From Macrostomum hystrix (lineage: Eukaryota; Platyhelminthes; Macrostomidae): 64,000 nt of DNA. Below, in pieces: positions 44,001 through 56,800 of the stretch. Below the pieces are notes generated by a model, which worked only from the letters and a program-made list of their open reading frames with translations, was not told the origin of the DNA and made no database searches. How positions within the stretch are numbered: the stretch's first letter is position 1; the number at the start of each line of letters is the position of its first letter. The stretch covers positions 5,447,501-5,511,500 of the forward strand of contig CATNEN010000005.1 in assembly GCA_950097015.1 (NCBI GenBank), in the 5' to 3' direction. The translations under genes were made by a program, and so were the position numbers.

Positions 44001-44490
44001 ATTGGATCGAGATTCGTTGGATATTGGATCGAGATTCGTTGGATATTGGATCGAGATTCGTTGGATATTGGATAGAGATTCGTTGGATATTGGATAGAGA
44101 TTCGTTGGATATTGGATAGGGATTCGTTGGATATTGGATCGAGATTCGTTAGATATTGGATCGAGATTCGTTGGATATTGGATAGGGATTCGTTAGATAT
44201 TGGATCGAGATTCGTTGGATATTGGATAGAGATTCGTTAGATATTGGATCGAGATTCGTTGGATATTGGATCGAGATTCGTTGGATATTGGATAGAGATT
44301 CGTTGGATATTGGATAGAGATTCGTTGGATATTGGATAGAGATTCGTTAGATATTGGATCGAGATTCGTTAGATATTGGATCGAGATTCGTTGGATATTG
44401 GATAGAGATTCGTTGGATATTGGAAAGAGATTTGTTGGATATTGGATAGAGATTCGTTGGATATTGGAAAGAGATTTGTTGGATATTGAA
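41095..44490. repeat. 22-bp minisatellite, ~3.4 kb
   Basis: About 150 copies of GATATTGGATAGAGATTCGT plus TG between the divergent flank of the SCPx-like gene and the 3' end of the NlpC-like gene. The first half is dominated by GGATAGAGATTC(T/G)TTG, the second by GGATCGAGATTCG, so variants are zoned. Ends in a few AAAGAGATTTG units. Long frames (MDRDSLDIGSRF) are artefacts. Confidence 0.98.
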
Positions 44491-44835
44491 TATTTTGTTT
44501 TGTTTTAATTTTGTTTTTGTTTTTGTTTTACTAACTTTAAATAATCGTATTAAAATAAACAAAACTTTAAAGACAAGACTTCATTCAGTATCGGACGGAT
44601 GACAAAAGTGTATTAGTTTCTTCAGCGTAAAAGAATTAAAATTATCCTAAAACTTTAATAATAGGAAGTCTCCTCTAGAAGTGCATCGGATAAAGAAGGA
44701 ATGCAGAAAGAAAATAAAGAAAAACTCGACCAACTCTACTCATTAGTAGAATATATATGTTTATGCAAGAGAAAAATATCACGAGAAATTCACAAAAATT
44801 CACAACTGCTTCTTTAGCCACTTAGCCAAAGAAGT
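44491..44835. other. 3' flank of the NlpC-like gene
   Basis: About 345 bases, with a (TTTTG)n-like run near 44500. Probably the 3' UTR of the minus-strand NlpC-like gene; no canonical AATAAA seen close to the stop. Confidence 0.4.
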
Positions 44836-47800
44836 TCACATCTCGGGAAGACAGCGCGGGCCTGGTAAAGCAGAGCTTGAGCAATTCTGTGAATCCTCTT
44901 CAGCAACAGCAAACAGGTGTTGTTGCTGCTGCTGCTGCTTGTCATGAATATCCGCTTTCTCAACATTTTCAATCGACTCTGTTCTACAGGACTCAGATTT
45001 AGCCTCCGCATCCTTATCTCTCTGTTTCTTCTTGTGCTTCCTTTTCTTTTTGCGATGTTTCTTTCGCCTGGCACGATGCTGCTGCGAATCGTCAGGCTTG
45101 CTGCTGCTGCTGCTGCTATTGCTGCCAGTGGCGGCGGTAAAGATGCTGTACTTGTTGCTGCGAGCGGTGCTCGAATGCCGCTTCCACGGGTGGTCCGAAC
45201 AGAAGCTGCGAATATTATAGTTTGTGACTAATATTGATTAGAATTTTTATAAACGTCTTTTGCGATTACCTACTCATCTACGAGTACCTACTAACAGTAG
45301 ATGAAGTGGAAGATAGAAAAAACTCACAGTATCTAGATTCAACTCACAGTATCTAGATTCAACTCACAGTATCTAGATTCAACTCACAGTATCTAGATTC
45401 AACTCACAGTATCTAGATTCAACTCACAGTATCTAGATTCAACTCACAGTATCTAGATTCAACTCACAGGTTGCTAGATTCAACTCACAGTATCTAGATT
45501 CAACTCACAGTATCTAGATTCAACTCACAGGTTGCTAGATTCAACTCACAGTATCTAGATTCAACTCACAGTATCTAGATTCAACTCACAGTATCTAGAT
45601 TCAACTCACAGTATCTAGATTCAACTCACAGTATCTAGATTCAACTCACAGTATCTAGATTCAACTCACAGTATCTAGATTCAACTCACAGTATCTAGAT
45701 TCAACTCACAGTATCTAGATTCAACTCACAGTATCTAGATTCAACTCACAGTATCTAGATTCAACTCACAGTATCTAGATTCAACTCACAGTATCTAGAT
45801 TCAACTCACAGTATCTAGATTCAACTCACAGTATCTAGATTCAACTCACAGTATCTAGATTCAACTCACAGTATCTAGATTCAACTCACAGTATCTAGAT
45901 TCAACTCACAGTATCTAGAATCAACTCACAGTATCTAGATTCAACTCACAGTATCTAGATTCAACTCACAGTATCTAGATTCAACTCACAGTATCTAGAT
46001 TCAACTCACAGTATCTAGATTCAACTCACAGTATCTAGATTCAACTCACAGTATCTAGATTCAACTCACAGTATCTAGATTCAACTCACAGTATCTAGAA
46101 TCAACTCACAGTATCTAGATTCAACCCACAGGTTGCTAGATTCAACCCACAGGTTGCTAGATTCAACCCACAGGTTGCTAGATTCAACTCACAGTATCTA
46201 GATTCAATTCACAGTATCTAGATTCAACTCACAGTATCTAGATTCAACTCACAGTATCTAGAATCAACTCACAGTATCTAGATTCAACCCACAGGTTGCT
46301 AGTTGCTAGTTGAGTTTAGCGGTTTCACAAAGGATGAAGATTATAAATGACAATTGAACTCTAATTGCAATGTCTTTTAACATCATTTTTAACATTGTCC
46401 CCTTTTCCATGAACCCGCTAAACCCCTTAAGTCACGACTTGCTGGTTCAACCGAGTTAAAAATAGTTTAAGTCGGGAAATAAAACTTTTTTCTAGCAAAT
46501 CTTGAAGCACGCAATGTCTTGGTTGACTCAAAGCATACGAGCTACATATAACAGCTAAGTACTCTTTTGAGTGTTAAGCATAGGCAATTAAATCGAATTA
46601 CAAATCAGAGTGTGTTAAGGAACCCATGAGCATGATTTGGACATTTTAAATAAAAACTAGAATAAAATACTTCGGGCGAGCTAATTGGAGTGTCACTTGA
46701 CTTGACTAAATCTCTCTGCACTGAGTTAGAAAATTATAAAGTTAAGAGAAGGCAAAAATGTATGATACTGAATTATTTAAACAGACAGGACTTCTGATAA
46801 GACCAAGATCATCAAGAGGCTAGATCTAGATCAACACGAGACTAGATCTAGATTATCAACAGATTAGATCTAGATCATCAAGAGGCTAGATCTAGATCAA
46901 CAAGAGACTAGATCTAGATTATCAACAGATTAGATCTAGAAAACCAAGAGACTAGATCTAGATCATCAAGAGACTAGATCTAGATCATCAAGAGACTAGA
47001 ACTAAATCAAAAAGAGACTAGATCTAAATCATGCAAAAGACTAGAACTAAATCAACAAGAGACTAGATCTAGATTATCAAGAGACTAGATCTAGATTATT
47101 AAGACACTAGATCTAGATAATCTAGGGTCTAGATGTAGATCAACAAGAGACTAGATCTAAATCATCAAGAGACTAGTTCTAGATCATCAAAAGACTAGAT
47201 CTAGATTATCAACATATTAGATCTAGAAAACCAAGAGACTAGATCTAGATCATCAAGAGACTAGATCTAGATCATGCAAAAGACTAGAACTAAATCAACA
47301 AGATAATCTAGATCTAGATTATCAAGTGACTAGATCTAGATTATTAAGACACTAGATCTAGATAATCTAGGGTCTAGATGTAGATCAACAAGAGACTAGA
47401 TCTAAATCATCAAGAGACTAGTTCTAGATCATCAAGAGACTAGATCTAGATCATCTAGGGACTAGATCTAGATTATCAACAGATTAGATCTAGATTATCA
47501 AGAGACTAGATCTAGATCAACAAGAGACTAGATCTAGATCATGAAGAGATTATTTCACTGAAGAATCACAAAGAAACTAGATTATCAGGGATACAAACTC
47601 AGATAGTTAAGTAACAAGGGTAAAACTTTTCAAACCATCGTTAAAATTTATCAGCCGAGAATGACAAACACATCTCTCTGTACCACTCTCTACTCCCTTA
47701 ATTTAGCAGGTAAATGTGTAGTTTTTTGCTAGTTAAAATAAAATTGCCTTGCAACTAGCCATTAGCCAACGAAAATTATTCTTCTGGTAGATCTAGAGGC

Positions 47801-50800
47801 ATGTGATTCTAATAGCTCGTAGAACTGGACACAAAACATTTTATAAACAGATGATTAATGAGCCACTTGTTATCAGCTCAGCCCACTCAAAACAGGATAA
47901 AATTTTAGCAGGAATCCTTAAAAAAACTGGAAAACATTGCTGAAAATAGGACTAGATAAAATATTGGTTTTCCAATGTCTACACACTGTAGACTTAAGTA
48001 GATCAATGTATACTCGTTAGATCATCCAAATTGATTAATTAAAATCGAACAGGTGTCAATCATGTCATACATTTTTGTAGAAAAAATTATATCGTAATGT
48101 TAATTGTTTGCACAAGCCTACATAACATACAAATCCTTACTTACACCTGCCATATAGTCACAGCTTTCATATGCATTTAACTTATGCTATATCTAACAGC
48201 TTTCTTTCATATCAAATCCTTATCGAATCTAACACCTACAATATCTAACACCTAAAAAATATAACACCTAAAATGACTGACACCTAGAATATCTAACACC
48301 TAGAAAAAATAACACCAAGAATATCTAACACCTAGAATATCTAACACCTACAATAACTGAATCTACAATATCTAACACCTAGATTATCTAAAAACCTACA
48401 ATATCTAACACCTACAATATCTAACACCTACAATATCTAACACCTAAAATAACTGACACCTAGAATATCTAACACCTACAATATCTAACGCCTACAATAT
48501 CTAACGCCTAAAATATCTAACACCTAGAATATCCAACACGTTCCATATCTGACACCTACAATATCTAACACCTTCCATATCTGACACCTACAATATCTAA
48601 CACCTTCCATATCTGACACCTACAATATCTAACACCTTCCATATCTGACACCTACAATATCTAACACCTTCCATATCTGACACCTACAATATCTAACACC
48701 TCTGACACACCTATCAGACGTAAATTTTCAATCTTATCTAACCTATATAAAGAATTTGTGTCATGTCATCTCACCTCTTGCAGATTCCTTGAAGCCAGGT
48801 GTCAATAGAACAGAAATGATGCACCTGCGAGTGATAGCTGGTTGAAACAAATCTGTAGGAGTCAAATATTTGCACTTTGCCCTTCTGCCAGCGGGCGCCA
48901 ATCGTTTTCGGGCCATCGCCGAGCCACACCTCCACGTGCACCATGTTGTGCTTCTGCTTCTTGGCTGCCAAATGCAATTTCAATACAATATGAATTGCTC
49001 TGCTTTTCTGTTATTCCGAATCTACTAACAAAACTACCACACAGTCTACTCCGAAGCTTACTTCTAAATATATCCCTCATTCTACTCCTAAACTATCAGT
49101 ATACTCCGAAATCTACCCTGCCGTTTACTTCAAAATCTACACTGCCGTTTACTTCAAAATCTACACTGCCGTTTACTCCTAATCGACCCATCGACTCCTA
49201 AAGCCTAAAAGCCTCTACCCGGAAGCCTACTCCTAAATTTACCCTGAAGCCTACTCCTAAATTTAACCTGAAGCCTACTCCTAAATTTACCCTGAAGCCT
49301 ACTCCTAAATTTACCCTGAAGCCTACTCCTAAATTTAACCTGAAGCCTACTCCTAAATTTACCCTGAAGCCTACTCCTAAATTTACCCTGAAGCCTACTC
49401 CTAAATTTACCCTGAAGCCTACTCCTAAATCTACCCTGAAGCCTACTCCTAAATCTACCCTGAAGCCTACTCCTAAATTTACCCTGAAGCCTACTCCTAA
49501 ATTTACCCTGAAGCCTACTCCTAAATCTACCCTGAAGCCTACTCCTAAATTTACCCTGAAGCCTACTCCTAAATTTACCCTGAAGCCAACTCCTAAATTT
49601 ACCCTGAAGCCTACTCCTAAATTTACCCTGAAGCCAACTCCTAAATTTACCCTGAAGCCTACTCCTAAATTTTACCTGAAGCCTACTCCTAAATTTACCC
49701 TGAAGCCTACTCCTAAATTTACCCTGAAGCCTACTCCTAAATTTACCCTGAAGCCTACTCCTAAATTTACCCTGAAGCCTACTCCTAAATTTACCCTGAA
49801 GCCTACTCCTAAATTTACCCTGAAGCCTACTCCTAAATTTACCCTGAAGCCTACTCCTAAATCTACCCTGAAGCCTACTCCTAAATTTACCCTGAAGCCT
49901 ACTCCTAAATCTACCCTGAAGCCTACTCCTAAATCTAACCTGAAGCCTACTCCTAAATTTAACCTGAAGCCTACTCCTAAATCTACCCTGAAGCCTACTC
50001 CTAAATCTAACCTCACAGTCTACTCCTAAATCTAACCCCACAGTCTACTCCTGTGAAGTTAAGACTCTACCCCACAGTCTACTCCTAAATCTACTATCTG
50101 TATATCTTAAATTGTGTATTGTCTCATAGCAACCCACCAGTATCCGAGTAGTAGATAGCCTCGATGAACACAAGATCACCCGGCTGCATCTGATCTTCGG
50201 CAATCCTAATCGGCAGAGTGTCGAACATGTACGCCTGATTCCAGGGACCAATTTTGAAGCCGAAATCTTTGCGCAGATCGTACAGTACTCGGCGAACTAG
50301 CCCGCAACAGTCGAGAAATAGAGGCGAGTTGTACTCCGGATCTGTGGATTGTTTGGTGCGGGCGGTAAGAAATCTCAGAAATTTGGAAATTTTAAAAGTT
50401 TCGGAGAAAACAAAGATTCAGAAATCTAAAAGTTTCCGAGAAAACAAAGATTCAGAAATCTAAAAGTTTCCGAGAAAACAAAGATTCAGAAATCTAAAAG
50501 TTTCCTGAGAAAACAAAGATTCAGAAATCTAAAAGTTTCGGAGAAAACAAAGATTCAGAAATCTAAAAGTTTCGGAGAAACCAAAGATTCAGAAATCTAA
50601 AAGTTTCGGAGAAAACAATGATTCAGAAATGTAAAAGTTACCGAGAAAACAAAGATTAGAAATCTAAAAGTTTCCGAGAAAACAAAGATTTAGAAATCTA
50701 AAAGTTTCGGAGAAACCAAAGATTCAGAAATCTAAAAGTTTCGGAGAAAACAATGATTCAGAAATGTAAAAGTTATGGAGAAAACAAAGATTAGAAATCT

Positions 50801-53800
50801 AAAAGTTTCCGAGAAAACAAAGATTTAGAAATCTAAAAGTTTCCGAGAAAACAAAGATTCAGAAATCTAAAAGTTTCCGAGAAAACAAAGATTCAGAAAT
50901 CTAAAAGTTTCGGAGAAAACAAAGATTCAGAAATCTAAAAGTTTCAGAGAAAACAAAGATTCAGAAATCTAAAATTTTCGGAGAAAACAATGATTCAGAA
51001 ATCTAAAAGTTTCGGAGAAAACAAAGATTCAGAAATCTACAATTTTCGGAGAAAACAATGATTCAGAAATCTAAAAGTTTCGGAGAAAACAAAGATTCAG
51101 AAATCTAAAAGTTTCTGAAAAATCTAACACTCGGAAATCTAAGTGTCGGAAAAAGGCAGATTTCGAAATTCACAAGTTTAGGAAATCTCATTGTCTAGGA
51201 AATCTCAAATTTTAGGAAATCTCAAAGATTAGGAAATCTAAAAATTTCCGTTTTTTTAAGGTTACAATTTTTTCTAAGTTTTGGAAATCTCAAAGTTTAG
51301 GGAATGTGAAAGATTTTGAAATCTACAAGTTTAGGGAATCTCAAAGTTAAGGAAATCTGAAGGATTCTGAAATCTACAACTTCAGGGAATCTCAGAGTTT
51401 AGGGAATCTGAAAGATTTTGAAATCTACAAGTTTGGGGAATCTCAAAGTTCCGGAAGTACCAAAGACTAAGAAATCGAAGGCAAAGATTTAGAAATCACA
51501 AAAGTTTGATCAATGATGCTCGGAAATTCTCAAGGTCAAGCACCCGAGTTTGAGCTTGCTCAGGTTTTGGAAAATTTTCTAACCTAGGAAAATTGGAACA
51601 GCCACAGAAATTTTAGCTGGAAAAAAATTCTCTAAGCTTTCAAATCCTGTAAGAGAGTTCTTGGGACGAAAAACCGATATATTAATTTTCTGGCCTCCCC
51701 ATATTATGGAAAAATTGGCACAACTCCCAAAATACGTAGACAATGAGAACAAAAGTGAAGAACTGTACCTGAATTCTACCTGAAGCAGCTGTTGCCAAAT
51801 GGCCAAATTGGCAAACGACACAAATTTACTAAAGTTTTAAAGACATTTAAGTAAAACTTTTCTATAGTAATCTACCGGCGAAGTTAAATTTCAAGGTTAC
51901 AGTGCATGCAAGCTTTTGTAAATCTATTCTGATTGAATTTTGCCAGTCGTAAAACAATAATAGTTTTATAGGTATGGAACGAATTGATAAATAAATACAT
52001 TATAGGAAATTATACTAGGCTACTTTCGTTTCATAGAAAGAGGAAAGCGAAATTTATTTAGAAATAGGGCAGTAGGAAAAGAGAAGATTGGTGGTAAGAA
52101 TATGGAGAGAATGGATGAAAGAGGAAAAATAGGGAAGAGGGTAGATGGAAGAGAGAGGTGAAGAATGAAGAGAGAGGCGAGAGGGGAGAGGGAAAGACAG
52201 GAAGAAGAGGGAAGAGAGAGAGGCGAAAGGGAAGGGTGAGAGGGGATAGGGGAAGATAGAGGAGAAGAATGAAGAGAGAGAGAGAAGAATAATGAAGAGA
52301 AAGAGGAGAAGAGGGAAGAGAGAGAGGCGAAAGGGAAGGGAGAGAGGGGATAGGGGAAGATAGAGGAGAAGAATGAAGAGAGAGAGAAGAATAATGAAGA
52401 GAGAGAGGAGAAGAATGAAGAGAGAGAGGAGAATATGGAACAGAGAGAGGAGAAGAGGGAATAGAGAGATGAGAAGAGGGAAGAGAGAGGAGAAGAGGGA
52501 AGAGAGAGGAGAAGAATGAAGAGAGAGAGGAGAAGAATCAAGAGAGAGGAGAAGAATGAAGAGAGAGAGGAGAAGAATGAAGAGAGAGAGAATAATGAAG
52601 AGATAGAGAAGAATGAAGAGAGAGAGGAGAAGAATGAAGAGAAAGAGGAGAAGAGGGAAGAGAGAGAGAAGAAGAGGGAAGAGACAGGAGAAGAGGGAAG
52701 AGAGAGAGGAGAGGAGGGAAGAGAGAGAAGAGGGAAGAGAGAGAGGAGAAGAGGGAAGAGAGAGAAGAGGGAAGAGAGAGATAGAGGAGAAGAGGGAAGA
52801 GAGAGAGGAGAAGAGGGAAGAGAGAGAAGAGGGAAGAGAGAGAGGAGAAGAGGGAAGAGAGAGAAGAGGGAAGAGAGAGAAGAGGGAAGAGAGAGAGGAG
52901 AAGAGGGAAGAGAGAAAAGAGGGAAGAGAGAGAGGAGAAGAGGGAAGAGAGAGAAGAGGGAAGAGAGAGAGGAGAAGAGGGAAGAGAGAGAAGAGGGAAG
53001 AGAGAGAGGAGAAGAGGGAAGAGAGAGAAGAGGGAAGAGAGAGAGGAGAAGAGGGAAGAGAGAGAAGAGGGAAGAGAGAGAGGAGAGGAGGGAAGAGAGG
53101 AGAAGAGGGAAGAGAGAGAGAGGAGAAGAGAGAAGAGGAGGGTAGAGAGAAGAGATATATTACACATACAACTAGAGCAGTTTATTTGCAATCGGTATGA
53201 AATTTCATTCTAGTCAAAATCACTATAAGCAAAGACCTGTCTGTTTCTTTGCTCACTCAATCCTTTGACGTTTGTTCCCTATTGAAAATTTTTGCGCCCA
53301 GAGATTGTTGAAGTTCTTGCGCAAGTCTCACTTCAATGTGCCAGCTCAGTCATCAATGAGTATGTGTGAGTAGCACTTGAGTCAGCCATGGAATAAGTGG
53401 CTAAGTGACTGCATCAAGATGGAAGACTGCGCATAGAAAACAGCCCAGTTTACTCAATACGGTTGAAGTGTAAGAGTATGAGAGATGATTTGCAATTTTC
53501 TGTAGCGTTAAGTCAAGCTAATACCATTCAGTGTGCTAATACTATACCGAAGCCTAGGTAATGCTGGTACCTGAAGAATATGATCAATATTTGTTTTAGC
53601 CACTAAGCATATCTTACAGACTCTTTTGATTCTCAAGGCCTACACCATAATAGCTTTGGTTGCCTACTTCTCACTCTACCCTTCCTACTCTACCCATTCT
53701 TGTCTACTTCTCACTCTACCCTTCCTACTCTACCCATTCTTGTCTACTTCTCACTCTACCCTCCCTACTCTACCCATTCTTGTCTACTTCTCACTCTACC

Positions 53801-56800
53801 CTCCCTACTCTACCCATTCTTGCCTACTTCTCACTCTACCCTTCCTACTCTACCCATTCTTGTCTACTTCTCACTCTACCCTCCCTACTCTACCCATTCT
53901 TGTCTACTTCTCACTCTACCCTCCCTACTCTACCCATTCTTGTCTACTTCTCACTCTACCCTCCCTACTCTACCCATTCTTGTCTACTTCTCACTCTACC
54001 CTCCCTACTCTACCCATTCTTGCCTACTTCTCACTCTACCCTTCCTACTCTACCCATTCTTGTCTACTTCTCACTCTACCCTTCCTACTCTACCCATTCT
54101 TGTCTACTTCTCACTCTACCCTCCCTACTCTACCCATTCTTGTCTACTTCTCACTCTACCCTCCCTACTCTACCCATTCTTGTCTACTTCTCACTCTACC
54201 CTCCCTACTCTACCTATTCTTGTCTACTTCTCACTCTACCCTTCCTAATCTACCCATTCTTGTCTACTTCTCACTCTACCCTTCCTACTCTACCCATTCT
54301 TGTCTACTTCTCACTCTACCCTTCCTACTCTACCCATTCTTGTCTACTTCTCACTCTACCCTTCCTACTCTACCCATTCTTGTCTACTTCTCACTCTACC
54401 CTCCCTACTCTACCCATTCTTGTCTACTTCTCACTCTACCCTCCCTACTCTACCCATTCTTGTCTACTTCTCACTCTACCCTTCCTACTCTACCCATTCT
54501 TGTCTACTTCTCACTCTACCCTCCCTACTCTACCCATTCTTGCCTAATTCTCACTCTACCCTTCCTTCTCTACCCATTCTTGTCTACTTCTCACTCTACC
54601 CTCCCTACTCTACCCATTCTTGTCTACTTCTCACTCTACCCTCCCTACTCTACCCATTCTTGCCTACTTCTCACTCTACCCTTCCTACTCTACCCATTCT
54701 TGTCTACTTCTCACTCTACCCTTCCTACTCTACCCATTCTTGTCTACTTCTCACTCTACCCTCCCTACTCTACCCATTCTTGTCTACTTCTCACTCTACC
54801 CTCCCTACTCTACCCATTCTTGTCTACTTCTCACTCTACCCTCCCTACTCTACCTATTCTTGTCTACTTCTCACTCTACCCTTCCTAATCTACCCATTCT
54901 TGTCTACTTCTCACTCTACCCTTCCTACTCTACCCATTCTTGTCTACTTCTCACTCTACCCTTCCTACTCTACCCATTCTTGTCTACTTCTCACTCTACC
55001 CTTCCTACTCTACCCATTCTTGTCTACTTCTCACTCTACCCTCCCTACTCTACCCATTCTTGTCTACTTCTCACTCTACCCTCCCTACTCTACCCATTCT
55101 TGTCTACTTCTCACTCTACCCTTCCTACTCTACCCATTCTTGTCTACTTCTCACTCTACCCTCCCTACTCTACCCATTCTTGCCTAATTCTCACTCTACC
55201 CTTCCTTCTCTACCCATTCTTGCCTACTTCTCACTCTACCCTTCCTTCTCTACCCATTCTTGTCTACTTCTCACTCTACCCTAATCTACCAATTTTAGTC
55301 TGTTTCTCACTGTACCCTACTCTAAAGATTCTTGTCTAATTCTCACTCTACCCTTCCTTCTCTACCCATTCTTGTCTAATTCTCACTCTACCCTCCCTAC
55401 TCTACCCATTCTTGCCTACTTCTCACTCTACCCTTCCTACTCTTCCCATTCTTGTCTACTTCTCACTCTACCTTTTAATCTTTACCTGAACCTAAAGTCG
55501 AAAGGTGCCTACTCTATTGTCTAGTCCATCTGCTGATATTCCATACTTAGACGCACTCTACAATCGATTAATAACCAGCGTGTGATGACAGACAATGAGT
55601 AAACTAACAATAGAAGAGACAATAGTAGAAAGCAATTTTCGTGCTTAATTTGTTCTAATAATAAAACTATTACATGTTAGCAAGGTGGCCTTCCCTTCTA
55701 TCGCATATGCTGTTGAAGAAAGGAAGAAATGTTTTTTCATAATGCAGTTCCATTGATTTACAGTCACAGAGAACAGAACAAAAATATTAATTATAAACTA
55801 AACTGGAATCTTCATTAACTGGAATCTTCCGAAACTAGAATCTTGCTTAACTGGAATCTTCCTAAACTGGAATCTTCCAAACCTGGAATTTTCCTTAAAT
55901 GGAATCTTCCGAAACTGGAATCCTCCTAAACTGGAATTTTCCTCAATTGGAATCGTCCTAAACTGGAATCTTGCTTAACTGAAATCTTCCTAAACTCTAG
56001 AATCTTCCTAAAATGGAATCCTCCGAAACAGGAATCTTGCTAAACTGGAATCTTCCGAAACTAGAATCTTGCTTAACTGGAATCTTCCTAAACTGGAATC
56101 TTCCTAAAATGAAATCTTCCTAAACTGGAATTTTACTAAACTAGAATCTTCTTCAACTCGATCTTCCTAAACTGAAATCCTCCGAAACTGGAATTTTCCT
56201 TAATTGGAATCGTCCTAAAATGGAATCTTCCTAAATGGAATCCTCCGAAACAGAAATCTTGCAAAACTGGAATCTTCCGAAACTAGAGTCTTATTTTACT
56301 GGAATCTTCCTAAACTGGAATCTTCCAAAAATGGAATCTTCCGAAACTAAAATCTTTTCTTAACAAGACTCTTCCTAAAATGGAATCCTCTGAAACAGGA
56401 ATCTTACTAAACTGGAATTTTCCTTAAATGGAATCGTCCAAAACTTGAATATTGCTTAACTGGAATCTTCCTAAAATTGAATCTTCGAAACTGGAATCTT
56501 GCTAAACTAGACTCTTCCTAAAATGGAATCCTCTGAAACAGGAATCTTCCTAAACTGGAACTTTCCTTAAATGGAATTTTCCTAAACTGGAATCTTCCGA
56601 AACTATAATCTTCCTAAACTGGAATATTCCGAAACTAGAATCTTCCTAAACTGGAATCTTCCGAAACTAGAATCTTCCTAAACTGGAATCTTCCAAAACT
56701 AGAATCTTCCTAAACTAGAATCTTCCTAAACGAAAATCTTCCTAAACTGGAATCTTCGGAAACAGGAATTTTCCGAAACTGGAATCCTCCGAAACTGGAA

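Noticed and set aside
51579-51821. 80-codon minus frame in the large NlpC intron
   Set aside because: No usable splice sites in the right phase, and the flanking exons join directly in frame across it.
53626-55339. Several long plus-strand frames (up to about 420 codons) rich in Leu, Tyr, Ser, Pro
   Set aside because: They lie wholly in the 40-bp satellite; three frames are open because the unit lacks stops. Same reason for rejecting frames at 49205-50041, 52516-53200, 42109-44119 and 804-1664.
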